Assembly: GCA_049999805.1 (NCBI GenBank)
Contig: JBNGIO010005394.1
Coordinates: 42,576-106,575 of the forward strand
Direction of reading: 5' to 3'
DNA: 64,000 nucleotides
Origin: Folioceros fuciformis
Taxonomy: Eukaryota > Anthocerotophyta > Anthocerotopsida > Anthocerotales
Shown here: positions 21,866 to 32,159 of the stretch, piece after piece
Layout: each line of letters begins with the position of its first letter
Position numbering within the stretch: position 1 is the first letter of the stretch
Made by a program: the position numbers and the translations under genes
The notes under the pieces: generated by a model
What the model saw: the letters and a program-made list of their open reading frames with translations, nothing else
Database searches by the model: none
What the model was told of the DNA's origin: nothing

Positions 21866-22156
21866 TGTAGGGTTATTAAAGCCCAATGTGCTTAGACTAA
21901 TGTGTTTAGTCTAAGATTAGTATCTAGTTAAGTATCATCTATTTAGATTAGCTTAAGCTAATATGTAGGAAGCTTCTTGCGCAGCTTCCTGTGCGCTTTT
22001 TGTGAAGCTTCCTTGGGAGCTTTTCTAGAGGGTATAAATACTACCTTGAGCTCCCTTGCAATTGAGACTCTCTGTGAGAGTGTGACCTCTCTTTCTCCTC
22101 TCCTCCTTGCTTCCTCCTCTCCTCCTTCACCATGTGGCTCCTCTAGCGATCCTTCA
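21866..22156 (+). repeat. 3' LTR of element A
   Basis: It starts TGTAGGGTT after the purine tract AAGTGGGAGG and ends CCTTCA. TATAAATA lies at 22033-22040. It is 291 bp, slightly longer than the 5' LTR because of an extra CT-rich duplication near 22095-22120. Confidence 0.92.
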
Positions 22157-23100
22157 CTCTTTGGTAGGCAAGACCGTTGTTCTCTTCGGTAGGCAAGACT
22201 GACGCTACACTCTCCCCTTTGCTCTCTTTGGTATGCTATAGGGTCACCTCCACTTTATCTTCATCTTGTTTGAGCGTCCCATTGCTTCACCCTCCCTTTT
22301 ATCTATTGCTTCACCCTCCCTTTTTATCTTCTTTGGCATGACATATCGATGCTTTTCCTTGTTTTTTTTTTTGACAAAGGAGTTGCATCTCCAAACTTTT
22401 CTTGACCAAACGAGTTGAGCAATTAAACTTAAACAAGATATTAGGCCACGGTTCTTCGGAGATCTCAGGGGACATCCTAAAAGGATTTTGTACCCTGAGT
22501 CCGTCTCTACTGTTCTGCGCATGTAGGACGGACCCACACTTGCAAAATGTTTTTACTAGATGTACTCGGATGGGGTGCCTAGAGTGAGTGGATGGATTAA
22601 CCCCAAACCTTGAAAACAGGCTTCGTTCGTCCAGGGTTAGACAGCATGCAAGAATTTACATTCATCTGGACAATTTACATCCAGTCTGACGACTAGGCAG
22701 TACGGGTTGTGGAGCTTTGAAGCTGAGAGTGGGAGGACCACCTGGATGCGCGTCGAGAAGTTACCTCATCCGCTGAAAGCATCTTACAAGTGCGTTGGAA
22801 CAGCAGGAAACTGAGCCCTTGCAACAAACAAGAATCAGGCCTCACAGACCTGCCATGAAAGAATTAGAACATCAAAATGCCCGCCAGAAAATTCGCTAGA
22901 GCATTACGAACGGGCCACTAGACACAGATTCCGCAGCATCTACTTGTTCTGAGACTCGCAGGAGATTTCCCCATGGAGGTGCAAGGGAAAGTAGTGAGAA
23001 CACCTCTTCCGCTACATCCAGTGGTCTCTTCTTGAAACCCAAGGTTCATCAGAAAGCCAAGTCGTGCCTCCCCAGCTTTCACCCACTCACCATGGCCTTG
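22157..23100. other. Intergenic between element A and the SPOUT1-like gene
   Basis: No gene seen. It holds short direct repeats (GGTAGGCAAGAC near 22164 and 22190; ATTGCTTCACCCTCCCTTTT near 22281 and 22305). The right end should contain the 3' UTR of the SPOUT1-like gene. Confidence 0.5.
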
Positions 23101-24165
23101 TTAATTAAAAGCTCGCCAGATGGGGTCCTGAAGATACTGAAGAGCAATAAGGATAGCCTCCTCCGTTCTTATGGTTCTGGTGCCTTGGCTAGGGCATACA
23201 TTAATGTACCGATCAAAGAGAGATGCCACACTGTCCGTTGTTATACTTTTGTCCTTCGACTTGCTCTCCTCCAAGCCCGGAGGACCACCAAAAACTACTA
23301 GTAGATGCCTGAACCTGGGAACTTCGAAAGTTGAGGACTGCTCCTTGGTCCCATGCTCTGACGTTCCAATCCTGTAGTCGTAACCATCTGCGAAGGGACA
23401 ATTTTCAAAGATAGCACTTAAGCGACGGACATGCCTAACACTGTACCCCCAATAGAGACCTGTCACCTCACTGGGAACAGAAGATGGCACCGTCTGCAAT
23501 TTATTTCCCAGGGACTTCCAGTTCTCCCCCATAGCTACTGTCACTCTCGTACCTAGCGGGACAGAAGGGGTGACGACTACTTCCTTGGCTAGACCAACAT
23601 CTACTGTCGATCCATCCACCCCTTGGTTGGCAAGAACAAATCCTTCCCGGTAAGGCACCCACTCGTGCTTCCGTGCGTGGTGTGGAGTATCCAAAGGTGG
23701 AAGAAGCCCAGCAAATCTCAAAGAAGGTTGCACAGGAAATAAAGCTTTGCGAAGGTACTGCGGAGTCTCGAGGTACTGCAGAATCCGGGCTAGGAAGGCG
23801 CCACCGGTCTCTTCTGTGCCTCCTGCGTAGCTCCACCTCCGATTCCTCACAGTGGAGTTCGCATATCCGTCGTCGAACACGACGACCTCGTCCACCCTAA
23901 AGATGACAGCAGCTCGCGCAATCTGACCTGCCAGGGCAGTTGCCAGCTCCAAAGACTGGGCGTTGTCAATCACGGACCCGGCCACTGCAATTGTCACAGT
24001 GTAGTTCCGACCTGCGGGATTCTTCGTCCTTTTCTTAACGCATGCGTCAACTATCTGCCGGCAGCTGTGGGCAGATTCCTCAGTTGCCGGTCCAGGCCCA
24101 GCTCTCCTCTTCCGCTTGCTGGGCTTGCGCAGTCCATCGGACTCACCAAACGCAACAGCAGCCAT
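23101..24165 (-). CDS. SPOUT-domain RNA methyltransferase, SPOUT1/C9orf114 family
   Basis: An intronless gene of 354 codons, taking the ATG at 24165 (MAAVAFGESDGLRKPSKRKRR); the frame also has an upstream ATG at 24240 that would add 25 residues. The basic N-terminus (KPSKRKRR) suggests nuclear entry. The family signature is clear: YTVTIAVAGSVIDNAQS with LAGQIARAAVIFRVDEVVVF (residues about 55-100), ARILQYLETPQYLRKALFP, LDTPHHARKHEWVPYREG, GLYWGYSVRHVRRLSAIF, DGYDYRIGTSEHG, the knot-type loop LLVVFGGPPGLEES and the C-terminal CPSQGTRTIRTEEAILIALQYL. Family knowledge: these proteins carry the trefoil-knot Methyltrn_RNA_3 fold, bind S-adenosylmethionine and are implicated in RNA methylation; the human member also binds spindles and kinetochores. 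The frame appears complete. It is divergent from the PPR gene, with 746 bp between the two ATGs. Confidence 0.9.
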   Translation of the reverse strand: MAAVAFGESDGLRKPSKRKRRAGPGPATEESAHSCRQIVDACVKKRTKNPAGRNYTVTIAVAGSVIDNAQSLELATALAGQIARAAVIFRVDEVVVFDDGYANSTVRNRRWSYAGGTEETGGAFLARILQYLETPQYLRKALFPVQPSLRFAGLLPPLDTPHHARKHEWVPYREGFVLANQGVDGSTVDVGLAKEVVVTPSVPLGTRVTVAMGENWKSLGNKLQTVPSSVPSEVTGLYWGYSVRHVRRLSAIFENCPFADGYDYRIGTSEHGTKEQSSTFEVPRFRHLLVVFGGPPGLEESKSKDKSITTDSVASLFDRYINVCPSQGTRTIRTEEAILIALQYLQDPIWRAFN

Positions 24166-24911
24166 ACTGCCCACAAACGATATGACCCTGCGGTTCTTCA
24201 CTTTAAAACATAGGCTATAATTGGATACACACAGAAACAAAGCTGTGTAGCCGAATAGCAGTTACCTATTTGCGTGTTCGAAAGCGGAGACTGTGCCATG
24301 GCCTATAGACGCTCTTCCATACAGCAGTGGCTCACGCAGCAAATCGATAAACCCACAACGGGTAACCTCAAGAAGACATTAATGTTGCAGAGGCAACATG
24401 GTGCTCTTTCTCCGAAGTTGCCGTGTGGAGCAAATATATTCAAATCCTCGACGAGTCGTCGTGCTTCTGTTGTTGGCACTGGTATGCTTCCATGATCGCA
24501 ACTCCCATGTTCAATTTCCTCACAGTTTACAAGCTCTGACATGGCCTTTCTTGTGGTGGGCTGGCTTGAAGAGGAGGCATGTTCACAGCAAAACCCCGGG
24601 GGGAACCTTTTTTCCATTCGTTGGGTCAATGGGAGGAGAACGGTACTGGGAGCAAGTCCCTGAATGCATGCCACGACGAAGAGAAACAGTGAGCTGAGCT
24701 GAGCTGGGCTGAGCTGAGCTGAGCTACGTGACCTGACCATGGGACTGCTGCAATGCAGGGAAAGCCAAGACATGCCTACACCACGCCGAGGGACACCTTG
24801 TGGGTTGACTGGCCTTAGGCCTCGTCCAAACGGCCTGGTGCTTTGCATCAACGATCAAAATGTGTTAGTGTTCCTTCTGTCTTTTCTCGTTTGGTGTGAT
24901 CGTGTCACGAT
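24166..24911. promoter_or_regulatory. Shared intergenic promoter region, SPOUT1-like and PPR genes
   Basis: A 746-bp gap between two divergent start codons, so it must contain both promoters and 5' UTRs. No convincing TATA box was seen for either gene. A GAGCT pentamer array lies at 24691-24725. Confidence 0.5.
24691..24725 (+). repeat. (GAGCT)7 microsatellite
   Basis: Seven tandem pentamers, the fourth being GGGCT. It lies about 190 bp upstream of the PPR start codon. Confidence 0.9.
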
Positions 24912-27401
24912 GTGTTCACGGTCTCCTCGTTGTTCAGATCTCCAGATGTGGAAGCAGATTCAGAGATGGGAAGCTGGAGCAGTTTGTGTGAGGAGGAACA
25001 GCGCAGTCAGGCTGTTGAAGTGTTGCAGCTGTTGGTTGGGAATGGGTCTTATGTTCCCATAAACCTTCTCTATCGGATCCTCCGGAGCTGTATTGCCAAG
25101 AAGGATCTAGTTGTGGGCAGGTGTATTCATGAGCTTGTTCTGCAAAATGGGTATCAGGCGAACTGTCTTTTGGCTAATCACGTCATTCGCATGTATTCGT
25201 CTCATGGGTGGTTGCAAGAAGCAGCGAATGTGTTTTTACAGCTGGAGAGTCCAGATTCTTACATCTGGTCATCCATAATCCTCGCACATGTTGACTGTGG
25301 GCAACCTGTGGAGGCAATAGACCTATACCGGCGAATGAGACAATCAAGAGTTATGCCGGACAATCATACCTTTGTGGCAGTTCTTAAAGCATGTGCAAAT
25401 GCGACCGATTTGAAATCAGGCAGAGAGGTTCATGTTGATATTTTAAAAACAGCCTCTGAGCCTGATGAGTTTGTTGTGAACTGCTTAATCGATATGTACG
25501 CAAAATGTGGGAGTGTTGGTGATGCCCGCAGGTTGTTTGACAGCTCGAGTTCAAAAAACATTGTGACCTGGACTGCCATGCTCACAGGGTATTCTCAGCA
25601 TGGGGCGGAGCTGGAGGCTCTTACTCTCTACGCAAGCATGCAGAATGAAGGAATGATGTCAGCCGACCGTGTAGTCTTCCTGTGCCTCCTTAAAGCTTGT
25701 GCTAACATTGCAGCATTAGACCAAGGGAAGCAGCTGCATAAGCAGATTCGGGAACAAGGACTGGGTGTTCAGGACTTGGTTGTTGGCAACTGCCTCGTGG
25801 ATATGTATGTGAAATGTGGGAGCTTACATGATGCACGCCAGGTGTTTGACCGCTTGCCTGTGAAAGATGCAGTGACGTGGGCAACCATGATAGCAGGATA
25901 TGCCCAGCAGGAACTCGGGCAAGATGCGGTTGCCCTTTTTGCAAGCATGCAGAAGGATGGAGTCTCTCCAGCCAATGATGTTACGTTTTCCTGCCTTCTT
26001 AGAGCATGTGCCAGCATCGGTGCATTACATGAGGGGAAGCGTCTTCACTCCCAGGTTGAAGGAAGAGGACTGGCACTGGATGTCGTTATTGGCAACAGTC
26101 TGGTTGACATGTACTCAAAATGTGGGAGCTTAGACAACGCCCGCAGGGTGTTTGATGGTTTGGCTACGAAAGATGTGGTGACATGGAATGTCATGATCTC
26201 AGGATACGTTCAATATGGACTGGCAGAAGAGGCCCTCACTCTCTATGCAAGTATGGTGGAGAGTGGCATCACTAAAGCTGATCTTGTTACAGATTCCTGC
26301 ATGTTGAAAGCATGCGCCGCCGTTGGCGCGTTGGACCAAGGAAAGGTGTTCCATTCACAAATTGCAAGAGCAGGACCTTATGATCTCTTGGTTCAGAACG
26401 GCCTTGTGGACATGTATGCAAAATGTGGGAGCTTTGAGGAGGCTTGCAAAGTATTAGAGGGCATGGAGTCTAAAAGTGTGGCTACGTGGAATGCTATGCT
26501 GACAGGATATGCCCAGCATGGCCTGGGTCAAAAGGCACTCAGACTTTTTGCACGTATGCAACAGGAATGCTCAGCTGAACCGGACGAAGTTACATTTGCC
26601 TGTGTTTTGAAAGCATGCGCTTCCGAGGGAGCCCTAGCTCAGGGACAGCAAGTGCACACTCAGGTTTGTAACAGGGGGCTGGAGAGTGGTGTTCTTGTTG
26701 GAAGTTGCCTTGTGGACATGTATGCGAAGTGTGGAAGCTTAGTCGACGCCCGAAGGGTGTTTGAAAGGTTGGGTGTCCGCGATGTAGTGTCGTGGAGTGC
26801 CATGCTCTCAGGGTATGCTCAGCATGGTTTGGGGCGGGAAGCCCTGCAACTGTATGAGCAAATGCAGTTGGAGGGCATTGAGCCAAATGCCGTCACTTTT
26901 CTGTCGCTGTTTGCAGCTTGCAGTCATGCGGGTCTGGTGGACAAAGGTGTTGAGCTCTTCAAGTCCATGCGCGAAGAGTATGGGTTCACTCCAGAGATGG
27001 GGCACTATGTGGGTATGATAGACCTGTTTGGTCGTGCAGGATACTTTTCAAGGTTAGAACAGTTTATGCGTTCTATGCCTCTGCAGCCTGATCTCGCTAT
27101 GTGGTTGTGTGTGCTGGGTGCCTGTCGGAAGCATGGAAATGTGGTGCTGGCAGAAAAGGCATTTTCATCGGCCATAGTCCGCCAGCCAAAGGATGCTGCA
27201 GCATACATACTCATGGCACACATCTATAGTGGTGCGGGTCTTTTGGATGAGGTAAAGAAGGTGGAGAAGCTGAGAAACGATGCAGGTGCCTTGAAGGAGC
27301 CTGGGAGGAGCTGGATTGAGTATGGTCATGAACTGCTGACGTTTCAGGTACACGATGCCGTAGACTTCCTGAGCGTAGACAAGTCTGTGTCACACTTGTG
27401 A
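24912..27401 (+). CDS. PLS-class pentatricopeptide repeat protein, E/E+ type without DYW
   Basis: An intronless 829-codon gene. A short N-terminus is followed by a long PPR array. The array contains repeated MYAKCGS/DARRVF, VTWNVMISGYVQ/EALTLYASM and TFSCLLRACASIGALHEGKRLHSQ units, which is the P-L-S pattern (about 6-7 triplets, residues about 60-700). The C-terminus carries an E motif (GACRKHGNVVLAEKAF) and the beginning of E+ (YILMAHIYSGAGLLDEV, EPGRSWIEYGHELLTFQVHD), then stops after VDFLSVDKSVSHL with no DYW deaminase domain. Family knowledge: such proteins are nuclear-encoded, act in mitochondria or chloroplasts and bind specific RNA sites, often for C-to-U editing with a separate DYW protein. 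A strong transit peptide is not obvious. The first ATG was chosen; another in frame is 18 residues further on. Confidence 0.93.
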   Translation: MFTVSSLFRSPDVEADSEMGSWSSLCEEEQRSQAVEVLQLLVGNGSYVPINLLYRILRSCIAKKDLVVGRCIHELVLQNGYQANCLLANHVIRMYSSHGWLQEAANVFLQLESPDSYIWSSIILAHVDCGQPVEAIDLYRRMRQSRVMPDNHTFVAVLKACANATDLKSGREVHVDILKTASEPDEFVVNCLIDMYAKCGSVGDARRLFDSSSSKNIVTWTAMLTGYSQHGAELEALTLYASMQNEGMMSADRVVFLCLLKACANIAALDQGKQLHKQIREQGLGVQDLVVGNCLVDMYVKCGSLHDARQVFDRLPVKDAVTWATMIAGYAQQELGQDAVALFASMQKDGVSPANDVTFSCLLRACASIGALHEGKRLHSQVEGRGLALDVVIGNSLVDMYSKCGSLDNARRVFDGLATKDVVTWNVMISGYVQYGLAEEALTLYASMVESGITKADLVTDSCMLKACAAVGALDQGKVFHSQIARAGPYDLLVQNGLVDMYAKCGSFEEACKVLEGMESKSVATWNAMLTGYAQHGLGQKALRLFARMQQECSAEPDEVTFACVLKACASEGALAQGQQVHTQVCNRGLESGVLVGSCLVDMYAKCGSLVDARRVFERLGVRDVVSWSAMLSGYAQHGLGREALQLYEQMQLEGIEPNAVTFLSLFAACSHAGLVDKGVELFKSMREEYGFTPEMGHYVGMIDLFGRAGYFSRLEQFMRSMPLQPDLAMWLCVLGACRKHGNVVLAEKAFSSAIVRQPKDAAAYILMAHIYSGAGLLDEVKKVEKLRNDAGALKEPGRSWIEYGHELLTFQVHDAVDFLSVDKSVSHL

Positions 27402-28562
27402 CACACGTGTGGAAAGTGCGTCCTCAGATTCTGTGACGGCTGGGTGAAATTCCCGCCAGCCCGAAATGCGGGTACTGCCGATTGCCACTTTAGGTAGAGG
27501 GTCTAGGGCTGCTGCGTCCCACAGCAGTTGTGAACTACTGATGCTCGTCTCCTTGAAGAGACCTCCTCGAAGAGACGCACTTGTACAAGTGCTTCCCAAA
27601 GAAGGGGGGGTTAGGGTTAGGGCTAGGGTTCCGGGTCTCCCTTTCCTGCTTCGGGACAGTCCACAGTTGGAATACATTTTTCCCAACGCATACGAGATGC
27701 GAGTGAAGGGCACGCAACCATATGTTTGTGGTTAGTTCTACGGAATCACATCTATACAGGCCGACAGTGGAGAGCCTGGGAGTCGGAAGAGGCTATGCCT
27801 TGTCAATGGCGGCATCTAATGGCCAGGTCGTGGGCCCCACAGTCTTGTGGGCGGATTCTCTATGTTTTGTGGAGATGGCTGCCTGTGGACCCGGGTACAA
27901 CCACCCGAAATACTGTATGCTTCTCGTCGTATGCACATTGATAAACTTCGCATGCAATGCGTACCATTTTCGTCTCAAGGTACGTGTATCTGTACTGATC
28001 AGATGTACAGCAGTGCAAGAGTTACATACACCTCATCAGGACGGGTGGCCCGTAAAATGCGTTTTAATTACTCGTGAAGTGCGCGAGGCTGGGCTGCCTG
28101 GACTGACACTGGAGTATTTTAATTTGTTTTTTTATAGAGCGCGCGCTGTCGGTTCCCAGGACTGGTTTTTGTCGGGGGATTGGCGAGGGCCTGCCCGCCT
28201 GCCCGCACAGAGACCGAGGCAGAGCTACCCGCGTCATACCTGGCGACAACCATGCTGAGGCACTACACAGACGGCACGCATCTAGTGACACGCCAGAACC
28301 CTCTGATTGCAAGCGCGAGCTAGGTACTATTTTCGGTCAAGCATTCTGCGTCTCCAACAATCTCACGTTGCTGTCCTCGGTTGGTTGTAATTGCCTGCAT
28401 TGGTGAGGTTTCTGAGAACTTTGACGTGCGTGGTTGGGACAGGAAAAGCCGCCAGCCAAGTCCGCCGTGTTCTGAGATAGAAATTTGTCGAAGCAGGGAC
28501 CGTGAAGCTCTAGACGACAGAAGAGGCGAGGGGAGGAGAAAAGGGAGAAAGGGAGGACAGAC
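27402..28562. other. Intergenic after the PPR gene
   Basis: It probably includes the PPR 3' UTR. A short telomere-like run (GGGTTAGGGTTAGGG and variants) lies at about 27606-27632. The open frames at 27466-28258 show no recognisable domain. Confidence 0.45.
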
Positions 28563-28913
28563 ATGGCAGTTGTGAAGTCGAGTCCATCTCCGCTGATGCC
28601 GCTGTTGCTGCTCAGCTTCGTGGTGGTGGCCATGATAGGGCCCTGGTTCATTGAGCACGAGGACCTCATCTTTGGGGCAATGCGAGGCCTGAGCTCTGTG
28701 GCAGGCCTGATCCCACTCCTCCTGCTCTTTGCCATCCTTTTCCTCACTCCAAGCTCCCCGCCTACACGGCAGCGGCAGCCTCCAACCGGCCCTTCCTTCT
28801 ACGACGCTGGCACGTCGCAGTATGGCCTCTTCCTCCTCCTCCTGCTCCTCGTGGTGCTGGCCTCCATGACCTCCTCCTGGCAGTCTGGCTGGCATTCCTC
28901 CGTTAGAACTTGA
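28563..28913 (+). CDS. Small membrane protein candidate, three predicted helices
   Basis: A 116-codon ORF that I do not recognise. It has three strongly hydrophobic segments: residues about 10-30 (LMPLLLLSFVVVAMIGPWFI), about 40-62 (SVAGLIPLLLLFAILFL) and about 86-103 (GLFLLLLLLVVLASM). They are separated by a short charged loop (EHEDLIFGAMRG) and a Pro/Arg/Gln loop (SSPPTRQRQPPTGPSFYD). The first may act as a signal anchor. The ATG follows a purine-rich leader (GGGAGAAAGGGAGGACAGAC) common in plant 5' UTRs. Codon use looks coding (strong third-position C/G bias), and the reverse strand is also open in part. Location in an endomembrane or the plasma membrane is inference. Confidence 0.5.
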   Translation: MAVVKSSPSPLMPLLLLSFVVVAMIGPWFIEHEDLIFGAMRGLSSVAGLIPLLLLFAILFLTPSSPPTRQRQPPTGPSFYDAGTSQYGLFLLLLLLVVLASMTSSWQSGWHSSVRT

Positions 28914-31180
28914 GTCACTACCCTTAGTAGCTGGTTAGTTGTTGCAAGGCAAGGGGTTTGTTTTTCCCTTCTCACGAGATCAGGCGGAAAGGCCTTGTCT
29001 GGTCTTAGCAGCACGAGAGTGAGTTTCGCTCCACCTTAGTTAGGAAACAGGAAAGAGAGGTCTGTAGCAGGCTATGACACTTGTATTCATCTCAATGTTG
29101 GAAATTGTAGACTCGTCGCAGACAGTAGAATTATCCCGGCCTGCTAGTTTCTGATCTTGCTGCAGGCTGTGGTCAGGAACATGGTCCTCTTGCTCGGACT
29201 CTTTGATGAGGAACCCTGTGTGGTCTCTGCTCCACAAGCCAGGATGCGGCTCGTGTCTCATATCAGACGAGCAGCTGTGTGAGCTTCAGTCTACCAAGAA
29301 AAGCAGCCTTGGGAACGAGTGCTGGGAATTTCAGTTGTAGCTCCGCTTCCTCGTAGGCATCCTTCCCGGAGCACAGCAACGTGGCCTGCTTCTCCAAGAT
29401 TACCCTCGAACTGTAGCTCCTGGGTCCGGGCATCAAATTCTAATCCATTTGTCAAGGCCCTGCGCGAAAGGCGCTGCGGCTTCGGCTTGCGCGAAAAACG
29501 AGACTCGTTTTGCAATCATGTATCCACGCCGACTTCATACGGCGAAGCGCGCCGGCCAGGATATGGATGATGAAGATGGACCCCACGAGCAGTGCAAATG
29601 AATCGAATTCCCTTTTCCTGTCGTACGCCTGCACGCTGGTTTGAAGTATTGGCCCGCTCGAGAAGGTGAAGAGAGATCGAATATGCATCATCTGCAAGTT
29701 TTGTGGGAGTCCAACATGCGAAGGGATCAAAGCTGGGATCCGGACGTCTGTGACTGGCTGCGACGACGATAGACAGCAACAATTAAAGTCCGAGCTGGAT
29801 ACCCACTGGGTCCAGATCGTCCGCTCCAGCAACAATTAACGTCCGAGCTGGATACCCACCGTCGTTATGGTTTTTATGGTTCGAAGCCACTGTTTGATGC
29901 GAACCAAGTCAGCATGCCATCGCGCACTTCTTCTCCCGAACCCAAGCCATTTTCTGCCATCGTCACCTTCTTCTCCCGAACTCAAGCTATTTTCCCCTAA
30001 AAGAAGGGTCGTGGCCAGCCAAGTCCATCTCCCTCCATGCAATGATTGTCTTGCAACACCTTCAACTACAAAAAGGTAGGGGACATACAAGCATAGAGTC
30101 TTTATTCCAAGCCTCTTAAGGCACCATGACCCAACAGCGGTGTATGGACAAAATCACAAACTCTCCCTGGAGCAACACTTATTTTCCAAGTCCTTGCATG
30201 TTGGTGGGTGGGTTGGAGAGGGGTTCCATTATGTTGTGCATAGCTTGGACCCGTGGGCGGCAATGCTAGGCTACCTTGGGGAGTGTACGTTCAAGTGCAT
30301 CTCTCGTTTCTTCACTGCACAGCTTGACTGACGCGCGAATGCATTCCTCGTCGTTCTTAGGTGTGAGTCTGTAATCCCTCGACTTGTAGATATGTTCAAG
30401 GACCTTGCATGTGTCTTCACATTTGGAGATAGAGCTGTACACCTACATCATTGACCACGTGTACTTTTCGAGTTTAGTGAACATGGTTATCAAACAGGTG
30501 CCTCTGCATGCAAGGGGTCAATTGCGGCAAGTGAGAACGTGCTCGAGCCAAGAAACAAATTTATGGACCATAGAAGATTCTTCGATATTCTTGATCGGTC
30601 CACTAAAGGGGCAATGACAACAGAAAAAAAAAAAAAAAAAAAAGTCTGTATTGTATGGCATCTCGTAATGTGACTTGGGGCCTAAAATCAGTATGTATGC
30701 AAGAGATGCTAGTAAAATATTCGTGTAAAACAAACAGTTAAAAAAAATCCTAATTGTTGACCATATGTCGATATTGGTATTCCATACTACAATCACATTT
30801 TGTAAATTTATTTTAATAGTATTATAATTAATTTATTATATTAGTCTAATTTAATTCAAAATATTATAATATAACTCATGAGTTGAATTTATATTTATTT
30901 GAATTTTATAATTTTTATTTATATATTTACACCATAAAAGTATATATATCATGTTACATATATATATACATAAATGAATTTTAGGACCAAGTGACAGATA
31001 CTTAGACTATACTAGTAAAGTACTTTCATGTATACCCCACACCCTTGTCATATGTCCATGTCCGAACATTGTTTGCACAGAGCTGTGGTTAGCTATCCAT
31101 AAGTGCATCCCTTGGTTTGCCACTACGATGAATGTCTCTTCTAATTGTGTTAGTGTTCTGATCAGCTGACACAGATCGTA
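28914..31180. other. Intergenic, low-complexity and AT-rich DNA
   Basis: No gene supported. It holds a 53-bp spaced duplication (CAGCAACAATTAA... at about 29775 and 29828), another short tandem duplication around CTTCTTCTCCCGAA near 29926 and 29967, an A20 run at 30624-30643 and a very AT-rich stretch at about 30790-30990 with TATATA runs. Confidence 0.5.
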
Positions 31181-31218
31181 TGGGGGTGCGCAAATAAACC
31201 GGTGTACTCGGTCTGTGG

Positions 31219-31505
31219 GTGCGCCGGCCTATAGGTGCACCCCCATGAACGCTTGTGTTGGACTTCCCCCATACCCTATCTGGGTGTTCGCCGAATGATC
31301 GCCGCACTTCCTCAAGTTGTACGCCGGTCTACTAGCGCACACACTACGACTGTGCGCCAGTATACCAACGCACACACTACGACTGTGCGTCAGCATACCA
31401 GCGCACACACTACGACTGTGCGTCGACATACCAGCGCACACACTACGACTGTGCGCCGGCATACCAGCGCACACACAACGACTGTGCGTCGGCATACCAA
31501 CGCAC
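31219..31505 (+). repeat. 33-bp tandem array with embedded palindromes
   Basis: About six tandem units of 33 bp (31319-31505) with the core GTGCGCCAG..TACCA.CGCAC and the spacer ACACTACGACT. Each unit carries one copy of the 22-bp palindrome described in the findings; another copy lies at 31219-31240. Because the unit is a multiple of three, frames on both strands stay open (94 and 112 codons). I do not take these as genes. Confidence 0.9.
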
Positions 31506-32159
31506 ATATGCGTAAATGATTGATATTCAAAAAGCCCCTCACATTTACCAACTTCTAGTAATGCCAATTTCGGAAATTATCATCGCATGTGACTACAGCC
31601 GAGAACGGCAGTTCGACCATAGAACTGGATAGTATCAAGGAAGTTTACTATTCCCAACCCGCAATTTCGCCTAGTTTCTTAGTGAACATGATGAGTATGA
31701 AGTGCGTCATGAATGTTGCTCAGTTTATTTTGGGATCTTCCACATTTAAATTGCATGAATCGTGGATATGTGCCACAAAAAAAAACAAAGAAAATCTTTC
31801 GAAGCCCGATTTGGCAAAATACGACAATTAGGCACAGACCTTGTTATAATATACAATGTAATTGTTTTATAGCAATTGGATGATATTCACCGCTCTTCAA
31901 TATGTTGTGTTAAAGTTTATCCATTCATTGTTTTCCAAACTACAAAAGAAGAGAATGATTTCCTAAAAAACAATAAATGCAAGTAATACTTTGAAGAAAC
32001 CTTGCGTACCAATAGCTTGAGCGTCTAATTTCCTAATCTGGGCCTCAACCAAAGTATTGTAATTCAACTTTGGGAGCACTTCTAACTGCATCTTGCACCC
32101 CACCAATTTGGGATTGCTACCCCAGGTGGGTGTGAATGTGCGCTCAAGTTATATCTTAC
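31506..32159. other. Intergenic, part of a dispersed repeat
   Basis: No gene seen. A short block near 31800-31835 (AAGCCCGA..TGGCAAAAT.CGAC) matches 63641-63670, so this is probably another member of the repeat family at 38.5-39.7 and 62.5-63.7 kb. Confidence 0.4.

Larger units (their letters stand above)
9582..22156 (+). mobile_element. Copia element A, with nested insertions and an inversion
   Basis: A plus-strand LTR retrotransposon. It comprises 5' LTR 9582-9853, PBS 9856-9867, gag to N-terminal integrase 10540-12031, RT and RNase H 19309-21823, PPT about 21855-21865 and 3' LTR 21866-22156. The LTRs share the TG..CA ends, the TATA box and long stretches of identity. The C-terminal integrase is found on the minus strand at about 17971-18672, because a segment was inverted after element B inserted. 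A 0.8 kb LTR-like insertion interrupts the RT at 20294. The 5-bp flanks of the LTRs (GCCTG and CTCTT) do not match. Without insertions the element would be about 5 kb, typical for Copia. Confidence 0.85.

Noticed and set aside
25702-27393. Minus-strand ORFs within the PPR gene
   Set aside because: Antisense shadows of a repetitive coding region; the plus-strand PPR frame explains the sequence completely.
27722-28258. 178-codon plus-strand ORF after the PPR gene
   Set aside because: Low coding quality, competing open frames on both strands and no domain; probably chance in GC-balanced sequence.
30624-30643. A20 run as the tail of a processed retrocopy
   Set aside because: No gene-like or LINE-like sequence precedes it and no flanking duplication was seen. 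A simple homopolymer is the safer reading.
31319-31505. CRISPR-like array (also at 38.6 and 61.1 kb)
   Set aside because: Units are contiguous tandem or irregular palindromic repeats with related spacers, in a eukaryotic context and with no cas genes.
31235-31567. ORFs of 94 and 112 codons made of 11-residue repeats
   Set aside because: They exist because a 33-bp tandem unit without stops keeps every such frame open, on both strands. No start context, domain or non-repetitive coding flank supports a gene.
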